NCBI GenBank assembly: GCA_963585895.1
Contig: OY757904.1
Span: 7,489,860 to 7,553,859 of the forward strand
Direction: 5' to 3'
DNA length: 64,000 bases
Origin: Sepioteuthis lessoniana
Lineage: Eukaryota; Mollusca; Cephalopoda; Myopsida; Loliginidae
The position numbers were made by a program, and so were the translations under genes. Under the pieces are notes generated by a model, which saw only the letters and a list, made by a program, of their open reading frames with translations, was not told the origin of the DNA and did not search any database. Shown piece after piece: positions 56,082 to 64,000 of this stretch; positions within the stretch are counted from its first letter, which is position 1; each line of letters begins with the position of its first letter.

Positions 56082-56130
<49 letters not shown>

Positions 56131-56209
56131 CTTTTTTAAGTATAAAATTGGATAAAGAATGATAATATCCTATTCTATATTTGAAAAATATTGTGATATA
56201 TGTCTGTAT

Positions 56210-56272
<63 letters not shown>
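56080..56272. repeat. Two long (TA)n microsatellites
   Basis: TA runs at about 56082-56126 and 56215-56270. Confidence 0.95.
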
Positions 56273-56273
<1 letters not shown>

Positions 56274-56734
56274 TACAGCAGAAAATTTCTTAGCCCAACC
56301 CAGAAGGGAATCATTTTACGTTTTGGAATTTATTGACATTTTAGGAAGTGCTAACTCTTAACTTTCTTTACTGATTTTCTTAAATAAAAATAATAATTAC
56401 TTAAAGGACCACTAAGGATCAGTAGATGCTGTAAAAACTTGAGAGTTGTGTGCAAGATGAAACAAAGTTTAGTAAACTTTTGACCAATGGTAAAGTCACA
56501 GCGAAAGCACTTGTTCCAATCAGATCACTGAAATTGAGCAATGATGAGGCTGTGCCTGTTGAGTATTTAGATAGGTAAGTATTTATTAACAGCAGGTACA
56601 GTAAGCACCATAGGATTTGTGTGCCAAACTAAGAAAAGCTTAGTAAATAACAGGATTTCTTATTACTCAATAGTGAGACCAGCAAAAAGCTTTATTTTTG
56701 GCTTTAAAATTAATAAACTTCAGACCAAAGCGAC
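56273..56734. other. AT-rich DNA, nothing firm
   Basis: 56298-56345 resembles 19480-19525 (CCCAGAAGGAA word), perhaps a transposon end. 56420-56570 is less AT-rich but gives no recognisable peptide. Confidence 0.4.
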
Positions 56735-56825
56735 TCTGTACGTATCATATATATGTATCACATCTTGTTACCTCCTCAGACTAAAAATGGATCATTCTAT
56801 TAAAAAAAATGGGATAGATATGATA
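56735..56825 (+). repeat. Repeat family E, third copy
   Basis: TTACCTCCTCAGACTAAAAA and TGGATCATTCTATTAAAAAA match the copies at 11983 and 12160. Confidence 0.75.
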
Positions 56826-57554
56826 TAAAGAAACTAAGAAATAAAGTGTGAAAGAAAGTGTAGTGATATTAAATTTATAAGATTTATGTTAGCCTAAGAA
56901 CACAAAGCTCAAAATAGCAAGAGATAATATCTATGAGATGAGCAAATTTATTAAAGTGTTCAACAAGAATGAGGATGCACAAAGGAAGATATGTGTGTGT
57001 GAAGATGCATATGTATAATAGAAAATGAAATATGGTTGATTTGCCTATTGGCGAATGTTGCTTTTGGTCACAACCAGTTCTTATAAGACATGGCTGTATT
57101 TTATGCAAGGTTTTGGCTTATATCCTATGAAGAAGATACTTCAGCTTGTGTAACATGCCAATTGTATAAATTAGCACTGTGTGTATCACAAAGGTCTAGG
57201 TTCCCTGGGGAAGAGAGATACATACAATGGATGATAGGAATCATCTTCTTCTTACATTATGCTGAGAGAAAAGAGAATTCATTTTTTGCACCTTCCTTCT
57301 TATATTGCAGGCAAGGGTCGCTAATACAACAAAAGAAAACAGTGAAAGAAAGAAATAAAGAAAGAATAAATTGAAAGGGTACTTCTGATCTTGATTGGTC
57401 TCATGTAAAAAAGGAGAAAATTTGGGGCTAGTTTTTTATACTTTCAACTCAGAAGACCTTTTTCTACTCATTGAATTTGTCCGATTTGAAGAATATTATA
57501 AAACCGTAGAAAATCAATATTTTTCAAACCTGACATAATACACATTGATCACCA
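56826..57554. other. AT-rich DNA, nothing recognised
   Basis: A 94-codon plus-strand frame at 57090-57374 has no recognisable domain, start context or splice support; I do not call it a gene. Confidence 0.45.
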
Positions 57555-57658
57555 TTTTATTATATGTTGCTCAGCTATACATATATTTTCATTTAAATCT
57601 TGAATTTTAAGATTTAAAAAATTTAAAGTTTTAGACTCAATATCTTTTGATCACACAT
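57555..57658 (-). mobile_element. Terminal piece of the CAAGACTGAAGT-type mariner
   Basis: TTGCTCAGCTATACATATATT through TTTTAGACTCAATATCTTTT matches the ends at 31580, 35656 and 48935. Confidence 0.5.
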
Positions 57659-57659
57659 C

Positions 57660-57965
57660 TTATATGTGAATACAGGGATGTTGGAGGTGTGATTTGCATA
57701 AGAGTATCATGGGGGAAAATAGAACTGGCAAGCAGAGTACAAATCTGGGACAAGGCTGTTTACATTTCACTTTGCCCAAATGCCCTTGGAAAAGGCAGGA
57801 ATCCATCTGTTCTTCCCCAGCTATGGGAAAATAGGAAAGCAGAATGGGTTCTTTAGCCTAGGTTAGGCAAGTAGACTAGAAGGAAAACTCTTTATTTATT
57901 TCACATAAAATTGACCTTGTGTCATATCTTCCCGGTGGCAGAGGAGTTAGGTAGATTCAAGCCTA
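57660..57965 (+). repeat. tRNA-derived SINE, family A
   Basis: Contains AATGCCCTTGGAAAAGGC, CCCAGCTATGGGAAAATAGG, TTAGCCTAGGTTAGGCAAGT and AAAATTGACCTTGTGTCATA in family A order. Confidence 0.8.
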
Positions 57966-58069
57966 TCAGGCCAGTAGGTAATTACATGGGGTAGGCAGTT
58001 GCCTGACTTTCATAAAGAGAAATTGTCTATAAAATATTTTGAACAGAAATTTATAGACCATACACTTAT

Positions 58070-58190
58070 AATGCGATACCCAGCTACGGGTTTAATAGTA
58101 CCTCTACTGTTCTACTGCAAAGATGAATTTGGCATTGAATAACTCACAAAGGTTGATATTCCATAAAACAAGGAAACCAAATCAAACCAA
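58070..58190 (+). repeat. tRNA-derived SINE, family B, 3' half
   Basis: CCCAGCTACGGGTTTAATAG, CCTCTACTGTTCT, TTTGGCATTGAATAACTCAC, GTTGATATTCCATAAAAC and an (AACC)-like tail. Confidence 0.8.
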
Positions 58191-58931
58191 ACCATAATGT
58201 GACAGGAAGAAAACTTTTGCAAAAATATTTTCAAATTTTTTGCAAAAGTTTTATAAAGGAAAAAAAATACATAAATAAATTCAAAAAGAATATTCATTTC
58301 TAAAAATACTTATCATGGACATGCACCCCCCCTCTTCAATAGTGACTGTAAAAGGACTATAGCAAAGGCAGAATTTCCCCTATTTTTATCACTCATTATC
58401 AAATACACTTTATAGCAATAGCCATAATACATGGAATTAATCACTGTAACATGGAATTAGAGTATAGTGATGTTGAATAGCACAGAAGAATTATATCCGT
58501 GTCAGATGAAAGTCTATTGATTGATTGATTTAAATGGCATATCAGCCTATGCAGGGTTACTTTATGCCTTGAGGTTAGGGAATCATATATATTGTATGAT
58601 TATATATGTAATTGTTTTTTCTGCACACAAGTAAATAATATCAAGAATTCCAAATTCAAATGATTTGAATGTAATTGTATGGTTTCAAGTATTCTTATCT
58701 AATACTGATAATTTAAACACAATTTATATAGTTCCAAGTAACTGTTTCTATTTGATAAAAATCATTTATTGGCAAACAGTAATATGATTTTCAGTAACTA
58801 ATAATTACAATAATCTTTAATGAACAATTAAAGTAATTATTATTAATACAAAAAATTACCCACTGTTATATAGCATCTAATATCACAGTTAAATTGTAAT
58901 AATTTTCAAACATATCTATTTGGTTGATTGA
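58191..58931. other. AT-rich DNA with a short B-type tail
   Basis: 58520-58590 carries a minus-strand B/C tail (TTTAAATGGCATATCAGCCT). 58640-58930 resembles a decayed form of the 70-bp units at 63190 and probably belongs to the adjacent family C copy. Confidence 0.5.
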
Positions 58932-59146
58932 TGTGATCTTAATGGTAGTACCCCTCTGGGTCTGAGTGGACCTGGAAATAATGATAATGAAGGGGTACTC
59001 TACAATTCCCACATCTTCAGAAACTGCAGCCCCACCATCAGATACAGTTTAGTGTCATACCCTGGACATACCCATTTTTGTGGGGTGGTTTTATCCCTCT
59101 GCAGTGGGGTGCAGTCAGTGTATTCTAAGCCCCACCAATTGGGTAG
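58932..59146 (-). repeat. Dispersed repeat family C (minus copy, head)
   Basis: Minus strand: TGGGGCTTAGAATACACTGA, CTGCAGAGGGATAAAACC, GATGGTGGGGCTGCAGTTTC, GAGTACCCCTTCATTATCAT. Confidence 0.85.
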
Positions 59147-59305
59147 GAAAATTTACTGAGTTTTACAATGGATTTAGAAGTGGATTTAGTAAAAAATCTT
59201 CAATGAATTGTACATCTTTCGCTTTTTATATTCAATAAGTAAGCTTGCAGTTTTTTGTCAGGGTAGGTACTGACTACTTGGACTACCCAGATAGTGTGTC
59301 CATAA

Positions 59306-59306
<1 letters not shown>

Positions 59307-59386
<80 letters not shown>
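59307..59386. repeat. Compound (TA)n(TG)n microsatellite
   Basis: TA run followed by TG run. Confidence 0.95.
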
Positions 59387-59388
<2 letters not shown>

Positions 59389-59868
59389 ATGTATGTGTGA
59401 AATCATAAAACTGTTTTATGGTAGATGTGTATGAATTTATTAGCTTACACTTGATAATAAATGTGTATTCTATGCAAATATAATTAATGAGAGACCCAGG
59501 AAGAATGATAGATAAAAGGAACAGTTTAAACCTGTCTATGTAAGTGGCATTTAATGGAGAAAGAGTGTTGAACACATGTTGAATGGGTGGTAGCCCAAGA
59601 ATCTTGGCTATTCAAAGGAAGAAAACTTGGAGTGAAAACAAAGTTAAAAAAACAAATAATTTTCCCATTAACTTTGGCAAATGTACATTATCATATGTGC
59701 ATCTATGCATCTATGGAACAATTAGTTTCTTTATGTGCTTCTTTGCATTTAGCTTCATTCATCAGGAATTCTCAGGAGAAATGGTGAAACTCAATTCCTG
59801 AAATTCAATTGTAGGAAAGATCTTTTTCTGACCTTTCAAAATTTGTTTTTATTCTGTTATGGTTATTA
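59387..59868. other. AT-rich DNA, nothing recognised
   Basis: No feature supported. Confidence 0.5.
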
Positions 59869-60728
59869 TGAAGGGTGTTCTGAAAGTAAAGCCTCCCATT
59901 TATTTCCATGGAAACTAGCATAGTTACAGGGTGTGTAATAATACTATAGTTGGATAAAGCAAGTGTTTTGCTTCAAAGCACTGTTTTTTTTCCTCATTGT
60001 CACTGTCGTTGGCTACAAGTTTTTGTAGGCAAACTACAAGAACCTGTATGTTGTGTTTATAAAAATCTGCACCAGTGACAACAACCTGCTTTATCATAGC
60101 TGCAATGATGGAATTATTATTGGTATAGTCCATCTTTCATCAACCCAATTTGTGTGGATAAGCCGACAGAGGTACTCTTCATTTTTTTGGATTGACAGCT
60201 ATGCTAAACATAACTTGTTCCTTATATCATTGCTGCCATTGCTGAAAGGTATTACCCACTGCCTTATAACTGTGCTGGCATCAATGTTTGGTCTCTATAA
60301 ACATTCACTAAGCATCGTGCATATTAATTAGAGTAATTTTTTATGAATGGAGAAATTCAAGACACACCTCTGCTTTCATGTCAGATGCTGTTTTGCCAGA
60401 CTGCTACTCAGCTGTTATCTATTACAAGGCATAAAAAAAAATTGTGTCATTGGATGTAAGGTTCAACCTCTGCTGCTACTCCACCAAAATCTGCTTCTGA
60501 AATAACTTAATAGAAGCTATTAGTTTTGGAGTGATCCTTTTGCAAACTGATCATATTGACTATTGTTCATTGCTGGTGTAAATGCATAACCAGTGATGAT
60601 GGTGACTATGTTGGAAAATAGTCTTTCGTTGGTAAAAATTTGCTATCTTTCACTGTTATTGTGATACCTGCGTCTCTTGTAGTCTTTATAGAAATAAATA
60701 GGAAGCATTACTTTCAGTGTATGTTTTG
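59869..60728 (-). mobile_element. Mariner-type element with TIRs (860 bp)
   Basis: Left end: TGTTCTGAAAGTAAAGCCTC then CCATTTATTTC. Right end is its near-complement: GAAATAAATAGGAAGCATTA then CTTTCAGTGTAT. TA lies on each side (59867-59868 and 60729-60730). Transposase remnants read on the minus strand. About 450 bp shorter than a full mariner. Confidence 0.8.
59924..60133 (-). pseudogene. Mariner transposase C-terminus
   Basis: The 69-codon minus frame has ADFYKHNIQVLVVCLQKLVA, then CFEAKHLLY, resembling the FY..G.QALV.RW.KC...GGDYVEK ending of mariner transposases, with the GDYVEK part mutated. Upstream regions are decayed. Confidence 0.7.
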
Positions 60729-61929
60729 TAGAAAGCCAAATTAAATGTTGTATGAAATGGAATGAAAAGTATGGTGTCTTTTCAAGATTAGGGATCATGG
60801 TTGTTTTCAGTTTGCTTTACAAATTGTCATTTTCTAAGCTTGGTTTCACATAAAGCCAGATGTATAAAACATCCAGTTGAAATCAAACTTACTAACAATG
60901 GTCTGCTAGACTAGCTTGATAACCATTACACAATAAAAAGAGTATTTTTCATAATTAGCTTAGAAATGGCACAAGGCCAAAAGTAGGGAGGCACCTAGTA
61001 AGAATCAAACTTGTTACTTAGTAGACTGAACTATTATGACTGATATTGGAAGAGATAGTTGAGTGTTTTGTTGCCCAGGGTTAGATTGTCTAATCAGTCT
61101 TATAATTTTATGCACAGCAAGGAAAAAAAGTGGATAGATTCCTGTCCAAAGGACATTTGTATGAGTCGAATGTGAAGAGCATTGGCCAGGATTTGAACTT
61201 GGCTTATAATCATGCTCCCTATTACTCTTATATACGATGGGTAATATGTAATTCAAAATGCTTTTTGTTTGACACAGATAAGTGTAAATGATGTGAATAA
61301 ACATATGTATACAATGATGATTATTTTCAACCAACTTTGTTATTTCTGTTGCGATAGAATGTGCAAAAAATGTATAAGTGATACTGTGGATGTATATAAC
61401 ACTGTTGAATGGTTGGTAATCATGGACTATTTGGTTGCATCATTTTCATTCGTTTTTTTTTCAACAGGCATTTACTTCAAAGCTTATTTCATGTATACAT
61501 CTAAGGACTATCTATGGCTTCATTATATTAATATTATTTTTAATGCATGTCTCATATTATTATTAATACAATTCAGTTGGATTTTTTCTTTCAGATAATG
61601 TAATGGCAGAAACAAAAGAAAAGAAAAAAGGGCTTAAGCATTTTAAAGGCAGTGATTTCTTCCATCGAATAAAGTTCATAAATAAATGAGCATCAATTGT
61701 TGATTAGGATGAAATAGTAGAAGAGAACTTGACCATTATCTCTCTAAAACTTTTAAATAGCTAGGATCATTGAAAAATACCATATGAGAAGCCTTATATA
61801 AGCTTAAAAAATAGTCTCAGAGGCCCATTGCAATTGAATAGTGAGTTTTATATTCTCTGGATGCCCCTAATTTTGATACAAGGCCCTCTCGTACCAAAAT
61901 TGAAGCTATGCTAAGTTTTTTTCACATGT
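60729..61929. other. AT-rich DNA, nothing recognised
   Basis: The 109-codon plus frame at 61269-61598 encodes a hydrophobic, AT-codon-biased peptide without a recognisable family or splice context. 60960-61020 shares a weak motif with 40340-40440. Confidence 0.45.
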
Positions 61930-62205
61930 GGTATAATGTTTATTATGATAAGAAATGGTCTGAGTGATTCAAGTTCAAATCCTAGATGAGGCCTCCTGTA
62001 TTTCACTTTGTATCAATGATTTTGAGAAATGTATGAATCAATCCTCCCATCAGTAATGGGTACATGATAGGACAGACTGGGCTCTTTAGCCTTGGAAGAG
62101 GAACCAGTCAAGGATGAAACTCTGAATTTAAATTAGTTGTTATCCATTTAAAAATTGACCTTGTGTCACATTCTTCCCATGGGGAAGGGGTTTGGTATAT
62201 ACATA
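61930..62205 (+). repeat. tRNA-derived SINE, family A (decayed)
   Basis: GATTCAAGTTCAAATCCTAG (B box), ATTTTGAGAAATGTATGAAT, TAATGGGTACATGATAGGAC, GACTGGGCTCTTTAGCCTTG, AAAAATTGACCTTGTGTCAC. Confidence 0.8.
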
Positions 62206-63002
62206 CAGTTGATTAAAAAAATGAAAATATCACATCTTAATTAAAAGGCCTACTTAAAAACCGTATATATTTCATATCATTCAAAATAACTTTTGTTCGA
62301 ATAAAATGGGAGTAAATGATGTACTTAAACATATATAAAAAAATATAACTTCTTTTTTGTAGTTATTGTGTGTGTTTGTCATAAAATGTCAAACAGCTAC
62401 TATTTATGGATCAAATACTATTCAATGGTTGAAAATGCAGTTGTTCTCTTAAGGATGTTGGTAGGTTGTTAAAATTTTTCAATTACTCAGTGAATTAAGA
62501 AGCTAAAAATCATAAGTGAATAATGGCTAAAGAAGTTATGAAATCAAATTTGTGTCTTTTTTCTTTTCAATAATTGAAGCAATTTTATTTTATTTTTAAT
62601 AACCAAGTGAATATTTTTATAACTAGATTTTTCAATGAAATTTTCAATTCTACTGATCAATATAATAATTTCACTGGCCAACAACTAGAAAATCATGATT
62701 TCAATTTGGTTTAATTTGTTTAATTCAATTATAATTCACATCACAATTAGTATGTTAGTCATTCACATAGTGGCCAAAAATAAAATAAATAAAATGATAA
62801 ATTTTTTTAACCAACAGCTGCAACAACTTCTTTTCATTTCTTAGGAAATTGCTAAAGATTGGCTATGAAATTATATCAATAAATATACAATTAATAGACA
62901 AGATATTATCCAAAAGTTTGTAAAACTTAAACCAAACTTATTAACTATGGATTACTTTGGTTACTTTTAATGAGTACTCATTTTTTAAAGCTGGTACATT
63001 AG
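62206..63002. other. AT-rich DNA, nothing recognised
   Basis: No feature supported. Confidence 0.5.
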
Positions 63003-63848
63003 TGGAGACTTGGTGTTAGGGTAAATAATTCCTACTCATGTAGTTTGGTTGATTGATTGGTAAAATTTTATGGCATATCAAACCTTATAGGTTATTAAAT
63101 GCTAAATCCTGTTAATACATTTATTGATATTATGTTAAATTTGTAAATGAATTGATTATAGATAACTTTTTAAACAAGCCAGACCTCATTTGTTTGCAAA
63201 CAGTTCAATGGTTTCAAGTATTCTCATCAAACACAAATAATTCTATTCAGTATTAATCATTTATTTGCACACAGTTAAAAAGTTTCAAATGTTGCTATCT
63301 AACAGAAATGATTGTTTAATATCAATCATTTATTTGCACATAGTTAAAAGGTTTCAAGTATTCCCACCAAATACAAATAATTCTATTTAGTATTAATCAT
63401 TTATTTACACACAGTTAAATGGTTTCAAGTATTGCAATCAAGTACTAACAGTTTTATTGCACTCAGTTAAATGGTTTCAAGTATTGATATCTAACACTAA
63501 TAATTCCATAAAACATTTCTCATTTGTTTGCACACAGTTAAATGGTTTCAAGTGTTGCTGTGTAACAGTAACAATTCAATTTATCATCAGTCATTTGTTT
63601 GTTTACAGTTAAATAGTTAAAAAGTTCTATTTGACACAGAGATGGGGCCCTAACAGGTATTACCAATCTGGGTCAGTGTGGACCTGGGAGTAATAACAAT
63701 GAAGGGGTTCTCCACATTCCTTTAAGATCCAGAACAGGAGCCTCACCATAAGATCCAGTTTAGTGTCATGCCTAGTACACTCTTTGGGAGGCTTACCCCT
63801 CTGCAGAGATACTGTTGGCATATTCTACAGCCCCAGCTGACTGGTCAG
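63003..63848 (-). repeat. Dispersed repeat family C' (minus copy with a different internal array)
   Basis: Right end on the minus strand: CAGTCAGCTGGGGCTGTAGA, TATCTCTGCAGAGGGGTAAG, ATCTTATGGTGAGGCTCCTG. Left end has the common tail (TTTTATGGCATATCAAACCT at 63066). Between them the minisatellite differs from that of other copies. Confidence 0.85.
63190..63620. repeat. Minisatellite, about 70-bp units
   Basis: Six diverged units, each starting near CAGTTAAATGGTTTCAAGTA (about 63201, 63274, 63342, 63412, 63466, 63536), and most with ATCATTTATTTGCACACA. One unit is shorter (about 54 bp). Confidence 0.85.
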
Positions 63849-63865
63849 CTTGGTTTGATTTGGTT

Positions 63866-64000
63866 TGGTTTCTTTATTTAATGGCATATCAAATTTTGTG
63901 GGTTATTTAATACCAAAGCCATCCTTGAAAAAGAACAGGAGTAATATCATTCAACCCATAGCTGGCGGGATAAGGGGGTTCACAACTTTTCCCAAGGGGC
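63866..64000 (-). repeat. tRNA-derived SINE, family B (cut by window end)
   Basis: Plus strand: TTTAATGGCATATCAAATTT, TTATTTAATACCAAAGCCAT, CAACCCATAGCTGGCGGGAT, CACAACTTTTCCCAAGGGGC. Head lies beyond the window. Confidence 0.85.

Noticed and set aside
57090-57374. 94-codon plus-strand frame as a host gene
   Set aside because: No recognisable family, strongly AT-driven composition and no splice or promoter support.
60965-61015. Old SINE sharing GGCCAAAAGTA with 40340
   Set aside because: Only short words are shared; too little to define ends or a family.
61269-61598. 109-codon hydrophobic frame as a membrane protein
   Set aside because: Hydrophobicity follows from T-rich sequence; no conserved motif and no related copy.

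Overview
This is an AT-rich window of animal nuclear DNA, mostly intron or intergenic sequence built from nested transposable elements. The only host coding sequence I can support is one 136-nt exon at 46550-46685 on the minus strand. It encodes the pore and selectivity filter (GYGD) of a small-conductance Ca2+-activated K+ channel (SK/KCNN), with good splice sites on both sides. The flanking tens of kilobases are probably introns of that gene. The repeats (mariner, Penelope-like, copia-like, Gmr1-like LTR elements, tRNA-derived SINEs) fit an invertebrate, probably a protostome. I cannot decide between a mollusc and an arthropod from sequence alone.

Layout. 1-5 kb: AT-rich DNA with a deleted mariner that carries telomere-like repeats, and SINEs. 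5-8 kb: a restriction-endonuclease-type LINE tail and a decayed mariner. 8-18 kb: LINE tails, SINEs and several copies of a dispersed repeat (here 'family C') that carries an internal minisatellite. 22-24 kb: a Penelope-like GIY-YIG fragment and a mariner. 25.9-30.9 kb: a decayed copia-like LTR retrotransposon (minus strand) with short LTRs and at least three younger insertions: a second telomere-repeat mariner, an 89-bp retroposed fragment with an 18-bp target duplication, and a SINE. 33-34.6 kb: SINEs, a LINE tail, and a tRNA-like sequence joined to a hammerhead ribozyme fold. 36.8-37.5 kb: a family C copy with a nested insertion. 42.1-43.4 kb: a mariner with intact ends and a LINE fragment inside. 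45.8-46.2 kb: a foldback element beside the SK exon. 47.4-47.9 kb: a perfect AT-cored palindrome abutting a SINE.

The clearest young element is at 50472-55421 (minus strand). It is an LTR retrotransposon with two nearly identical 1034-bp LTRs, TGT...ACA ends, a TCAG target duplication, a tRNA-Pro-like primer site, a polypurine tract and an intact 708-codon ORF. The ORF reads gag (coiled coil, SCAN-like region, zinc knuckle), protease (DTGA), a lysine/arginine-rich repeat stretch, the integrase C-terminal GPY/F module, then a pre-RT motif and a stop. Integrase sequence upstream of the RT region is the order known for Gmr1-like Ty3/Gypsy elements. The integrase core and all of RT/RNase H are missing, so this looks like a recently mobilised non-autonomous derivative. 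It sits inside an older mariner.

The rest (55.8-64 kb) holds more SINEs, (TA)n tracts, an 860-bp mariner with matching ends, and another family C copy whose internal repeat differs from the others. No prokaryotic features, CRISPR arrays or rRNA genes are present. The tRNA-like sequences all look like SINE heads, not tRNA genes.
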